DNA of 64,000 nucleotides from Bog-159 sp035499555 (lineage in GTDB: Bacteria > Acidobacteriota > Terriglobia > Bryobacterales > Bryobacteraceae). Where the stretch lies: positions 1 through 64,000 of the forward strand of contig DATJYO010000069.1 in NCBI GenBank assembly GCA_035499555.1. Reading direction: 5' to 3'. The stretch's first letter is position 1, and every line of letters begins with the position of its first letter. Positions 42,001 to 50,571 of this stretch are shown here, one piece after another. A model generated the notes under the pieces. That model made no database searches. It had not been told where the DNA came from and worked only from the letters and a program-made list of their open reading frames with translations. The position numbers and the translations under genes are program-made.

Positions 42001-42875
42001 ACCACATCCGTGTCATAACGCCAGGCCTGCTGACGACGGTTCAGGACCTGGGGCGTCCTGGCTACGCGCACCTGGGTATCTCAGCCTCGGGCGCGGCGGA
42101 TGCATTGTCGCTGCGCGCGGGCAACCTTCTGGTGGGCAACGCGGAAGGAGCGGCGGGGCTGGAGATGACGCTGGCCGGCGGTACCTTCGAATTCGAATCC
42201 GCCGCCATCGTAGCGCTTACGGGCGCGGACTTCGAAGCCTGCATTCCACCGTGGACCGCCGTCGCGGTGAAGCCCGGTGAACAGGTGCGATGCGGCCATG
42301 CGCGGTCGGGAGCCCGCGCCTATCTGTGCGTGCGCGGGGGCATCGACGTGCCGCTGGTGCTGGGCAGCGCGTCCACCCACCTGCTGACCGGACTGGGCGG
42401 ATGCCAAGGCCGCGCGCTCAAACGCGGTGACGTGCTGGGAATCGCCGAGGGCGCCGTGCGTCCCGCCCGGCGCATGCTGCACGGCAGCCGGCCTGATGCG
42501 GAGCATCGTATCCGGGTCACCGCGCCCGCGAGCGCGCAGGCCCTCTGCGCGCCTATCTGGCAGGTGAAGGAAGACTCCGACCGAATGGGCCTGCGCCTGC
42601 GCGGCCTGGTGCTCGCGGGTCACACCGGCCACATGCTCACCGAAGGCGTGCCGTTGGGTGCCGTGCAGGTGCCGCCGGATGGCCAGCCCATCATCCTGTT
42701 TGTGGAGCACCAGACCACCGGCGGTTATCCGAAAATCGCCAATGTGATCTCGGCTGCTTTTCACGACGTCGGCCAATTGCGGCCGCACGACGAGGTGCGC
42801 TTCGAGCAGGTTTCGATGGACGCCGCCCTGACGCTGCTGCGGGCCCAGGAAGATTGGCTCCATGCGCTGGTATAG
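41997..42875 (+). CDS. pxpC: 5-oxoprolinase subunit PxpC
   Basis: A 292-residue KipA/allophanate hydrolase subunit-2 family protein. Family similarity (IRVITPGLLTTVQDLGRPGYAHLGISASGAAD) begins directly at 41997, but no ATG, GTG or TTG lies before residue 37 in frame. The only sensible start is CTG 41997, which overlaps the pxpB stop as CTGA and has AAAGGCGG upstream. Starting at the internal TTG (42105) would delete the conserved N-terminus. Other motifs: YLCVRGGIDVPLVLGS, SDRMGLRLRG, TGGYPKIANVI. Partner of PxpB in the 5-oxoproline pathway. Confidence 0.88.
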   Translation: MNHIRVITPGLLTTVQDLGRPGYAHLGISASGAADALSLRAGNLLVGNAEGAAGLEMTLAGGTFEFESAAIVALTGADFEACIPPWTAVAVKPGEQVRCGHARSGARAYLCVRGGIDVPLVLGSASTHLLTGLGGCQGRALKRGDVLGIAEGAVRPARRMLHGSRPDAEHRIRVTAPASAQALCAPIWQVKEDSDRMGLRLRGLVLAGHTGHMLTEGVPLGAVQVPPDGQPIILFVEHQTTGGYPKIANVISAAFHDVGQLRPHDEVRFEQVSMDAALTLLRAQEDWLHALV

Positions 42876-44061
42876 CTCCATTACGCGGACGCAGTGGAAG
42901 ACGCTGGCCGCCGTCGAGTTCGCCTGGATGCTGGACGCCATGGACGTCATGCTGTACGCCTTCGCGCTGACCGCCATCCGGGAGGAATTCCATCTCAGTT
43001 CCGCGGCGGCGGGAGCGCTGGCCTCCGCCACCCTGCTGGCATCCGCGGCTGGCGGACTGGCCTTCGGTGTAGTTGCCGACCGGGCCGGCCGGGTACGCGC
43101 ACTGGTTTCGAGCATCCTGATTTATTCCGCCTTCACCGGCCTCACCGCCACGGCAACCGGCGTGGGTGCGCTGCTGGTGTGGCGGACGCTGGTGGGAGCC
43201 GGCATGGGCGGCGTCTGGTCGGCGGGCGCACCCCTGGTGGCCGAGTCATGGCCCGCCGAGCATCGCGGCAAGGCCGCCGGGCTGATGCAGTCCGGCTGGG
43301 CCCTGGGTTATCTGCTGGCAGCCCTGGTGAGCGCCGCGATCCTGCCGCGCTGGGGATGGCGGCCCTTGTTCGTGGTAGGGGTGGCCCCCGCGCTCCTGGC
43401 GCTCTGGGTGCTGGCCAGCGTGCACGATCCCGGAGGCGCGCGGGGACAAACAGGCCGGCGGGGAATGTGGACACCCTCCATATTGCGCCGCGTCGCCTTG
43501 TCCACCAGCGTCACCAGTTGCGTGCTGTTCGCCTATTGGGGACTGTTCACCTGGATCCCGAGTTACCTCTCCAGCCCGCTGTCCCGCGGCGGCGCCGGCA
43601 TGAGCGTGCTGCAGTCGAGCGCCTGGATCGTCCCCATGCAGATCGGCTCGTTCCTGGGGTACGTTCTGTTCGGCTTCCTGGCGGACCGCCTCGGACGGCG
43701 GCCCGCGTTCCTGGCGTTTGTGATGGCCGCAGCGGTCCTGGCGCCGGTGTACGGACTCTGGGGCCGGCATCAGACCGCGCTGCTGCTGTTGGGACCCCTG
43801 ATGGGATTCTTCGGACACGGCTATTTCAGCGTGTTCGGCGCCATGCTGGCGGAACTGTTCCCGGCCGGCATCCGCGCCACTGCCCAGGGTTTCTGCTACA
43901 ACGCGGGCCGCGCCGCCAGCGCCCTGGCGCCGTTAACCATCGGCGCGCTGGCGGACCGCTTCGGTATCGGCGCGGCGCTGGGGTTCACATCCGTCTTTTT
44001 CGCGTTGGGCGGCGGGCTGATCTTCCTGCTGCCGGAAACCAGGGGCGAGAAGCTGGCGTAA
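42862..44061 (+). CDS. MFS transporter
   Basis: A 399-residue, 12-helix major facilitator protein. The N-terminal WMLDAMDVMLYAFAL (helix 1), the DRAGRVRAL loop between helices 2 and 3, a GAGMGGVWSAGAPL (helix 4) and a second DRLGRRPAFLAF loop are the classic MFS signatures; the order is that of the metabolite:H+ symporters such as the aromatic- or sialic-acid type. It overlaps pxpC by 14 bp, so the operon pxpB-pxpC-transporter suggests uptake of 5-oxoproline or a related acid. The substrate is an inference from context. Confidence 0.88.
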   Translation: MRWYSSITRTQWKTLAAVEFAWMLDAMDVMLYAFALTAIREEFHLSSAAAGALASATLLASAAGGLAFGVVADRAGRVRALVSSILIYSAFTGLTATATGVGALLVWRTLVGAGMGGVWSAGAPLVAESWPAEHRGKAAGLMQSGWALGYLLAALVSAAILPRWGWRPLFVVGVAPALLALWVLASVHDPGGARGQTGRRGMWTPSILRRVALSTSVTSCVLFAYWGLFTWIPSYLSSPLSRGGAGMSVLQSSAWIVPMQIGSFLGYVLFGFLADRLGRRPAFLAFVMAAAVLAPVYGLWGRHQTALLLLGPLMGFFGHGYFSVFGAMLAELFPAGIRATAQGFCYNAGRAASALAPLTIGALADRFGIGAALGFTSVFFALGGGLIFLLPETRGEKLA

Positions 44062-44084
44062 ATTCACACACGCATTTTCCCTGC

Positions 44085-44128
44085 TTGACACTCGATCTTA
44101 TCGGATATATATATCAATTGATATATAT
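44085..44128 (+). promoter_or_regulatory. Promoter with palindromic operator of the PadR-permease pair
   Basis: A consensus -35 TTGACA (44085-44090) is 17 bp from a -10 TATATA (44108-44113). Over the -10 lies a perfect 22-bp palindrome (44107-44128; 11-bp arms ending in CAATTG at the centre) that runs into the PadR start codon at 44127. PadR regulators bind AT-rich palindromes of this type, so binding would block RNA polymerase and autoregulate the operon. The leader would be very short. Confidence 0.7.
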
Positions 44129-44489
44129 GGCCAAGCCGGAAGCTCTCCTGCCCCTGAAACCCAACTGGTTCCACGTGCTCCTCTCCATGGCCGACGGGGA
44201 GCAGCATGGTTACGGAATCATGCAGGAGGTCCTGAAACGTACCGGCGGCAAACTACGGCTCTGGCCCGCCACGCTCTACGGCACGCTGAAGCGCCTGATG
44301 GACGAAGGCCTGATCGAGGAGTCCGGCGCGCGGCCGGCGCGCGAGTCCGACGATGTCCGCCGCCGTTATTACCGGCTCACGCCGTTTGGCCGGCGCGTAC
44401 TGGCCGCCGAAAGCCAGCGCCTTGAGGATCTCGTCCGGCTGATCCAAGCCAAACGCGGACTGGCGGAAAGGAAGTCGGAGTCATGGTGA
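44127..44489 (+). CDS. PadR-family transcriptional regulator (permease-linked)
   Basis: A 120-residue protein: winged helix-turn-helix with LLSMADGEQHGYGIMQEVLKRTGGKLRLWPATLYGTLKRLMDEGLIEE, the PadR/PF03551 signature, then RRYYRLTPFGRRVLAAESQRLEDLVRLI and a helical end. Usually a dimeric repressor released by a small hydrophobic or phenolic ligand. It overlaps the permease gene by seven bases, the usual acidobacterial PadR-permease arrangement, and sits on top of a palindromic operator, so autoregulation is likely. Confidence 0.92.
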   Translation: MAKPEALLPLKPNWFHVLLSMADGEQHGYGIMQEVLKRTGGKLRLWPATLYGTLKRLMDEGLIEESGARPARESDDVRRRYYRLTPFGRRVLAAESQRLEDLVRLIQAKRGLAERKSESW

Positions 44490-47182
44490 CGCTGGGCCTC
44501 CGGCTCTATCGCGCGCTGGCCAGCGCGTTTCCGTACGAATTCAAAAACGCGTATGGCGAGGAGCTGATAAAGACCACCGAAGACGCCATCGAGGAGATCT
44601 GGCGGAGTCACGGCGTGTTCGGGCTGCTGCGCCTCCTGCTGGATATCGCGTTGCGCATCCCCGCCGAGTACATCGCGGAGATGCGGCAGGACGTCCACTA
44701 CGGACTGCGCATGCTTGCCGGATCGCCGGGCTTCACGGGGGTGGCGCTCGTGTCGTTGTGCCTGGGTATTTGCATCGCCACCTGTGCGTACAGCGAGCTG
44801 AACGGCATGTTGCGCGACCTGCCGGGCGTGTCGCGTCCCGGCGAACTGGTTTCCATCCAGACGCCGGCGTCTTATCCGGCTTACCAACGCTATGGCGAAC
44901 TCCACGATGTCTTCTCCGCGACGTTCGCTTACGTGGCGCCGGTGCCTTTCGGCGTCTCCACCGGCGGCCGCGCGGAGCGGACCTGGGGGCACCTGGTAAC
45001 GCCGTCGTATTTCTCGGCGCTGGGCGTACGCCCGGCTCTGGGCCGTTTCTTCGGCCGCGCCGAGGAGCAGCCCGGGTGCGCGCCGGTGGTGGTAGTCGGG
45101 TATCGTTTCTGGCAGGAGCGTCTGGGATCCGATCCGGCCATGCTGGGGAAGCCGCTGCGCGTCAACGGCGTTCCCGCGACGATCATCGGAGTGGCGCCGA
45201 AGGACTTTCTGGGCGCGTCACCGGCCCTGTTTGCGGCGGATATCTGGCTGCCGGTTGCCGCCGATCCGCGCCTGGCCCCGGAATTGGCCGGCAACGCGCT
45301 CGCACGCCGCGATCTGACAATCTTCCATGTAACCGGACGTCTGCAGCCCGGCAAGACCGAAGCCGCCGCGGAAGCCGAGTTGAATGCCGTCACGCAGCAG
45401 ATGCAGCAAGCCTACGGCGAAGCGGACCGCGAACGTAAGGGTACCCGTGTGGTGCTGCTGAGCGGAGGCAAGGTCATTCCCATCCGCAAACAGGACATGC
45501 CGTTCTTCCGGGAGTTTCTGTTGGTGATGGGCGGCATGGTGCTGCTGATCGCCTGCGCCAACGTCGCCAACATGATGCTGGCGCGGGCCGCGGGACGGCG
45601 CCGGGAGATCGCGGTAAGGCTGGCGCTGGGAGCCGGACGCGCCCGCCTCATCCGCCAGTTGCTCACCGAGAGCATGCTGCTGGCCGCGGGATCCGCGGTG
45701 TTGGCCTTTCCGCTCTGCGCCTGGTGCATGCACTTGATGTCGCAACTGCGCATGCCGTTTCCGATCCCCATGCGTCTGGATCTGAATCCGGACTGGCGCG
45801 CCCTGCTCTTCACGCTGGGGCTGACCGTGATCACGGGCGTGGCTTTCGGACTCGCACCGGCATTGCAGGCCACCCGGGCCGACCTGCTCCCCGCCCTAAA
45901 GGAAGGCGGCCAACTGCAGATGCGGAAGTTCCGCCGTATCAGCCTCCGCAACGCGCTGGTTCTTTGCCAGATGGCCACGTCCTTGACCTTGCTGCTGCTC
46001 ACCGGATACATGGGCCTCGGCATACAAAGCACCCTGGGTGTCCAGGAGGGCTTCAATCCGCGAAATCTCTACCTGGTCTCACTCGACCCCGTACGCGACG
46101 GATACTCCACCGGGCGCGCCGTGGATTTCCTTCAGAAGCTGCTGGATCGCGTGCAGCGGCTCCCCTCGGTAGCGGCCGCCTGCCTGACAGATACGCTTCC
46201 GGTGGCGGTGGACGGCAATGCCGGAGTGAGCTTCTCTACCGCCGAGCAGCGGGTGGAATGGGCCCGCAAGCACGTGGTCGGGCACGGGTATTTCGAAACG
46301 GCGGGGATTCGAGTGCTGGCCGGACGCGGCTTCCGGCGGGAGGATGAGAAGGATGGCTCGCGAAGCATTGTCGTGAGCGAGCAACTGGTCCGCGTCTGCT
46401 TCCGCGGGCAGCAGGCTTTGGGAAGGCAGATCGAGCTGAGCAACAGCGAATCTTCCGGAAATTACGGCGCCTGGCCCGGGACCTTCGACAATCGGGCCAG
46501 CATGATCGGCGCGGCACGGCAGGTCTACGAGATCGTGGGCGTGGTGAATGATGTGACCGAGGATATCGTCGCCAGCAAGAAGCATCCGGCCATCTATTTT
46601 CCGCAGCACCCGGCCGACTACGCCCAACCGTCGCTGCGTGGGGTCACGCTGATGCTGCGCGCCAAGCCGGGCGCGGACGCCATCGCCGGCGTGCGGCAGG
46701 AGATCTCCGCCCTGGATCCCAACATCACTCCTTTTAACGCGCGCAGCATGGCGGAACATATTGCCGAATTCATGTCCGCCTTGAAAGGGGCCTCCTGGAC
46801 GTACGGACTGCTGGGGATATTCGGCCTGGTCCTGGCGTCAGTAGGGCTGGCCGGCGTCACGGCCTACTCGGTAGCGCAGCGCGGACATGAGATCGGCATC
46901 CGGCTGGCGCTCGGCGCGCAGCGCCGCGACGTGCTGGGGCTGGTAATGCGGGAAGGCGCCGCGCTGGTGTTTTCGGGCGCGCTGATCGGCTTGGCCTTCG
47001 CCTGGGCCGGCATGCGCAGCCTGGGCGATATGTTCGCCTGGGTGGCGTCGGTGAAGGGCGCCGATCCGGTGCTGTTGGGCGGCGCGCCATTGTTGCTGAT
47101 CTCCCTGGCGCTGGCGGCCTGCTACGTGCCCGCTCGAAAATCCACGCGCGTCGATCCCATGGTGACCCTGCGCCAGGAATAA
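44483..47182 (+). CDS. MacB/FtsX-type orphan permease with N-terminal extension
   Basis: An 899-residue protein. An N-terminal cytoplasmic helical region (residues 1-60, EELIKTTEDAIEEIW) precedes the DVHYGLRMLAGSPGF entry, first membrane helix, periplasmic MacB core, FtsX block (NVANMMLARAAGRRREIAVRLALGAGRARLIRQLLTES), second core and second FtsX block ending CYVPARKSTRVDPMVTLRQE. The layout is that of PadR-coupled acidobacterial orphan permeases. No ATPase gene adjoins. The overlap with the padR gene implies translation coupling. Confidence 0.93.
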   Translation: MVTLGLRLYRALASAFPYEFKNAYGEELIKTTEDAIEEIWRSHGVFGLLRLLLDIALRIPAEYIAEMRQDVHYGLRMLAGSPGFTGVALVSLCLGICIATCAYSELNGMLRDLPGVSRPGELVSIQTPASYPAYQRYGELHDVFSATFAYVAPVPFGVSTGGRAERTWGHLVTPSYFSALGVRPALGRFFGRAEEQPGCAPVVVVGYRFWQERLGSDPAMLGKPLRVNGVPATIIGVAPKDFLGASPALFAADIWLPVAADPRLAPELAGNALARRDLTIFHVTGRLQPGKTEAAAEAELNAVTQQMQQAYGEADRERKGTRVVLLSGGKVIPIRKQDMPFFREFLLVMGGMVLLIACANVANMMLARAAGRRREIAVRLALGAGRARLIRQLLTESMLLAAGSAVLAFPLCAWCMHLMSQLRMPFPIPMRLDLNPDWRALLFTLGLTVITGVAFGLAPALQATRADLLPALKEGGQLQMRKFRRISLRNALVLCQMATSLTLLLLTGYMGLGIQSTLGVQEGFNPRNLYLVSLDPVRDGYSTGRAVDFLQKLLDRVQRLPSVAAACLTDTLPVAVDGNAGVSFSTAEQRVEWARKHVVGHGYFETAGIRVLAGRGFRREDEKDGSRSIVVSEQLVRVCFRGQQALGRQIELSNSESSGNYGAWPGTFDNRASMIGAARQVYEIVGVVNDVTEDIVASKKHPAIYFPQHPADYAQPSLRGVTLMLRAKPGADAIAGVRQEISALDPNITPFNARSMAEHIAEFMSALKGASWTYGLLGIFGLVLASVGLAGVTAYSVAQRGHEIGIRLALGAQRRDVLGLVMREGAALVFSGALIGLAFAWAGMRSLGDMFAWVASVKGADPVLLGGAPLLLISLALAACYVPARKSTRVDPMVTLRQE

Positions 47183-47197
47183 TGACCGTTCCGCCGC

Positions 47198-48838
47198 TTA
47201 GGTCCGCCGTGCCACCATTAGCGTAATGTCGTCGGCCTGCGGCGATCCCGCGGCGAATTCGGTCAAGTTCTGATTCACCGCGGCCACGATCTCGGCCGCG
47301 CTCTTCTGCCGGTTGGCCTTCAGTGTCTCGGCAAAGCGCTCGTCGCCGAATTCCTCGTCTTTGGCATTAGTCGCTTCCGTAACGCCGTCGCTGTAAATCG
47401 CGAGTAAGTCGCCCGGCTCGAGCTTACCCGGATATTCCGAGTAGTTAGCCATGGAGAGAATGCCGAGCGGCGGGCCGCCCCCATCCAGATACTCCACCGT
47501 TCCATTGGTCCGCACGACAACCGGCGGATTGTGTCCCGCGCTGCAATACGCCAGATCGCCGGTCACCGGGTCCAGCACGCAGAAGAAAAACGTAATGAAG
47601 CGATTGCTGGGACAGTTCTGGCAAGTGATCTTGTTCAGCCGGTTCATCACCGCGGCCAGGTCGCTAGGCTCGTCCGCCAGGACCTGCACCCGCGCCTGCA
47701 GGCCCATCATCATCAGTGATGCCGGCATGCCCTTGCCGGAAACATCGCCCAGCACCATGGCCACGCGGCCGTTAGGATAGGTGAAGAAGTCGAAGTAGTC
47801 GCCGCCAACCGTGCGGCAGGCGGCATTGTATCCGGCCAGGTCCGCGCCCGTTACCTGGGGCGCGCTGCGCGGCAGAAAACTCCGCTGAATCTCGGCGGCC
47901 TGGTCCAGTTCGCGCTTCATGCGCCGCTCGATCTCCTCGACCTCCGAGAGCCGCGCGTGCTCGATGCGAATGGCGGCCACGTTGGCCATTACGGTGAGCA
48001 GGCTCAGATCGTCCTTGGTAAAGGCGCGGAACATGTTCGGGGAATCCACATAGATCAGGCCGATGGTGCGGGTCTCGGTTTGCAGCGGCACGGCCATGAG
48101 CGTACGGACTTTCTGTTCCACGATGCTCATGCGCTCGCGAAAGGCCTCGTCCAACTGGGCATCCCGCACCAGCACGGAAGCCTTCTCCTTGATGACGCGG
48201 TCGCGCACAGCGGAACTGATGCGGAAGCCTTCGCCCTTGTTGGCCTTCACCTCCAGGCTTTCTCCGTCCAGGATCATTACCACGCCGCGCAACGCGCCCA
48301 CCGCATCGATCGCCAGGTCCAGAATCAGCGGAAACAGGTCCGCAAGCGTACCGCGTCCGGCAAGCTCCTGCCCGGCACGGATCAACGCCTGCACCTGTTT
48401 GGAGCCGTGCTGTCCCGGGCGGTCCACGATGGTCTGGCTGGAAAGCGCGCCCTCCAGGCTGGTGAGAATGGTGGATGTGCTGGGCGGATCGGGCTCGGCG
48501 GATTCGAAAACCACCACGTTGTCGGACGCCTTGGCGGCGCCCGACTTGTCGTCAAAAATGATCGCCAGATGGCCGGCGGTGATGCGGTCGCCGGGCTTCA
48601 GGCGCAGCTTGGCGCGCAACGGGATATTGTTCACCAGGGTGCCGTTCTTGCTGCCCAGGTCCTGTACGGTCCAGTCGTCCCCATCGCGTTCCAGAACCAT
48701 GTGCTGGCGCGACAGGCCGGCGTCATCCGGGAAACACAATTCCGTGGTGCTGGACCGGCCGACCGTAAAGCGATTTCCTGTCAAGGGAACAGTCTTCAAC
48801 TGCCCGTCCGGACAATGAATGACGATCTCCCGTGTCAT
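47198..48838 (-). CDS. FHA-GAF-PP2C (SpoIIE/RsbU-like) serine phosphatase
   Basis: A 546-residue protein. FHA domain (residues ~1-90; FTVGRSSTTELCF, LSRQHMVLE, SKNGTLVNN) that binds phosphothreonine, a GAF domain (~130-310; GRGTLADLFPLILDLAID, LIYVDSP), and a SpoIIE/PP2C domain (~315-546; QRSFLP, GGDYFDFF, VLGDVSGKGMPASLMM, SDGVTEATN, DDITLMVARR) with the metal-binding Asp residues. Likely a stress- or signal-dependent phosphatase acting on anti-sigma antagonists or kinases. ATG 48838 is used; a GTG at 48859 adds seven residues and lies right after TATAAT. Confidence 0.92.
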   Translation of the reverse strand: MTREIVIHCPDGQLKTVPLTGNRFTVGRSSTTELCFPDDAGLSRQHMVLERDGDDWTVQDLGSKNGTLVNNIPLRAKLRLKPGDRITAGHLAIIFDDKSGAAKASDNVVVFESAEPDPPSTSTILTSLEGALSSQTIVDRPGQHGSKQVQALIRAGQELAGRGTLADLFPLILDLAIDAVGALRGVVMILDGESLEVKANKGEGFRISSAVRDRVIKEKASVLVRDAQLDEAFRERMSIVEQKVRTLMAVPLQTETRTIGLIYVDSPNMFRAFTKDDLSLLTVMANVAAIRIEHARLSEVEEIERRMKRELDQAAEIQRSFLPRSAPQVTGADLAGYNAACRTVGGDYFDFFTYPNGRVAMVLGDVSGKGMPASLMMMGLQARVQVLADEPSDLAAVMNRLNKITCQNCPSNRFITFFFCVLDPVTGDLAYCSAGHNPPVVVRTNGTVEYLDGGGPPLGILSMANYSEYPGKLEPGDLLAIYSDGVTEATNAKDEEFGDERFAETLKANRQKSAAEIVAAVNQNLTEFAAGSPQADDITLMVARRT

Positions 48839-48864
48839 AGTGGGTTGGGGATGGGCCACAGTTG

Positions 48865-48870
48865 ATTATA
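48865..48870 (-). promoter_or_regulatory. Candidate -10 box of the FHA-GAF-PP2C gene
   Basis: On the minus strand TATAAT is followed by 5 nt and a GTG (48859) and then by the ATG at 48838. A TSS near 48858 would give either a leaderless GTG start or a ~20-nt leader before the ATG. Confidence 0.45.
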
Positions 48871-48914
48871 TCCTTCCCGGCAGCCGTCTCAGGGCAGTCT
48901 CGGGCCGGCTCGCT

Positions 48915-50522
48915 TTAAAGCTGCGATAACGGCCGGGCCTCGGCGCCCATCCTCAGTACGTGCGTCATGGATGCGTCCGGAGGACTCGTGAGTAGCGTCG
49001 GGCGCAACATGATCAGCACCTGGTCGTCGCTTTTGTTACGGGTATTGTTACTGATCAGAGGACCAAGAAGCGGAATGCGGCTGAGACCTGCAATCCCGGC
49101 CAGAGTGCGCGCCTGTTCGTCGTCGATCAGCCCCGCGACCACGGCCCACTGGTCCATCTTCAGGGTCACGTCCGATTTCAGCGAGCGGTTGGAGATGATG
49201 GGAATGCCGTTGGAGGCCTGGCCCGCCAGCACCTTGAACTCGGCTTCGATCGACAGCGTCACTTCGTCCGTGCCGTGCACGTGCGGCGTGGCTTTGAGAG
49301 ACAGGCCCAGATCTTCGAAGGTGAACGAGGGAGGTGGCGTATAAGCGTTCGGGCCGCTGAAATTGGCGGGACCGAAATAGCCGGCGGTCAGGATCGGATA
49401 CTTTTGCCCCACGTGAACCGTCGCCGGCTGGCCATCCACCGAGCGTGCGCTGGTATGCAGCAGGTTGGTGGAGTTGGAACGGGTCAGCGACGCCATCAGT
49501 TGCAGGTTGGCTATGCCGATACCGATGAAGGCCGGACCTCCAAAGCGCAAGATGCCGGCAATGTTCTGCGCCAGCGTCGGAGCGTTGTTCATGAAGGTGC
49601 TGAAGCTGTAGAGCGGATAAGAACTGGTCAGCGGAAATCCGTAGTTCAGGTTTTCACTGTGCCGGACCTCCACGAAATTCATTTCCAGAAGGATCTCGGC
49701 CTTCGGATGCAGGAGCTGCTGGAACAGTTCGCGCGCGGGCAGCACCTTCGATACCGCATCGCGCATGACCACAAAATTGCGATGGGAATCCACGGCGACC
49801 TTCTGAATCCCACAGGCCTGCTGCACGGCTGTGACCATCGAGGTGAGTTCCTGTTGCGAAGTAGGTTCACCGAGGGGGACGATGATAGCCGCGTAGGGCT
49901 CTTCCTCGCGCCGCTTCTGCTGGGTATCTTTGACCACCAGGAAAAGCCGGCCGGAGATGGGGACAATGAAAGAGCCGGTCACGGCTTCCAGGCCGTGCAG
50001 CGCTTCGCGGTAATCGGCCTGGTCCATTTGAAAATGGATGGGCTGCCCGGCCCGATAGTCGCCGTCGAAGACGCAATCGAGGCCGAAGGCATGGGCCACC
50101 TTCTGAAATAGAGTCTTGTTGTCGGCCTTCAGACTGAAATCCTGGCGTCCCGGCTTGGCGTTCAGTTCCGTTGGCGGCAGGGGTTTGCGCGCTTCGGCCA
50201 GATCCTCGAGGGTGGGGGTGGGCAATGGCGCCGTATCGGCCACGGCGGCCGTCGCGGCGCCGGCGGACATGGCAATCTGCGGCGTAATCTTGGCGGCCAG
50301 CGCCGCCCGCGTCTGCAGTGCCAGGCTGCGCGACCAATATAGGTGATTCTGTGGCTCCAGGGCGGCGGCTTCGCTGTAAAACAGGTAGGCTTGTGCAATC
50401 TGGCCGGCCTTTTCCGCCTTGCGCCCTTGATTGTAGAGCTTGGAGGCCTCCGACGCCCAGGCGCAGCCGGCCAGCGCGATCGCCAGCAGGATGGGAAGAG
50501 TCCGCACAAACGAATGACGCAC
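48915..50522 (-). CDS. Orphan secretin-domain lipoprotein
   Basis: A 535-residue protein, GTG start. Lipobox LAGC with Cys20, then a short TPR-like region (ASKLYNQGRKAEKAGQIAQAYLFYSEAAAL), two N-domains (FSLKADNKTLFQKVAHAFGLDCVFDGDY and the secretin short domain around QQACGIQKVAVDSHRNFVVMR) and a C-terminal secretin domain ending LIMLRPTLLTSPPDASMTHV. Secretins form outer-membrane rings for type II, III and IV pilus systems. No other secretion or pilus gene is in the window, so the partner system must be elsewhere or this is an orphan. Start divergent from the MscS gene. Confidence 0.86.
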   Translation of the reverse strand: MRHSFVRTLPILLAIALAGCAWASEASKLYNQGRKAEKAGQIAQAYLFYSEAAALEPQNHLYWSRSLALQTRAALAAKITPQIAMSAGAATAAVADTAPLPTPTLEDLAEARKPLPPTELNAKPGRQDFSLKADNKTLFQKVAHAFGLDCVFDGDYRAGQPIHFQMDQADYREALHGLEAVTGSFIVPISGRLFLVVKDTQQKRREEEPYAAIIVPLGEPTSQQELTSMVTAVQQACGIQKVAVDSHRNFVVMRDAVSKVLPARELFQQLLHPKAEILLEMNFVEVRHSENLNYGFPLTSSYPLYSFSTFMNNAPTLAQNIAGILRFGGPAFIGIGIANLQLMASLTRSNSTNLLHTSARSVDGQPATVHVGQKYPILTAGYFGPANFSGPNAYTPPPSFTFEDLGLSLKATPHVHGTDEVTLSIEAEFKVLAGQASNGIPIISNRSLKSDVTLKMDQWAVVAGLIDDEQARTLAGIAGLSRIPLLGPLISNNTRNKSDDQVLIMLRPTLLTSPPDASMTHVLRMGAEARPLSQL

Positions 50523-50571
50523 CGGGGAGCCAGGACGTGCAGATGGTTATGATGTGGATAGATATACGATC

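Noticed and set aside
42894..44126. N-terminal extension of the first PadR regulator by 411 residues
   Set aside because: It is out-of-frame translation of the MFS gene; the PadR fold begins at ATG 44127 after its own promoter.
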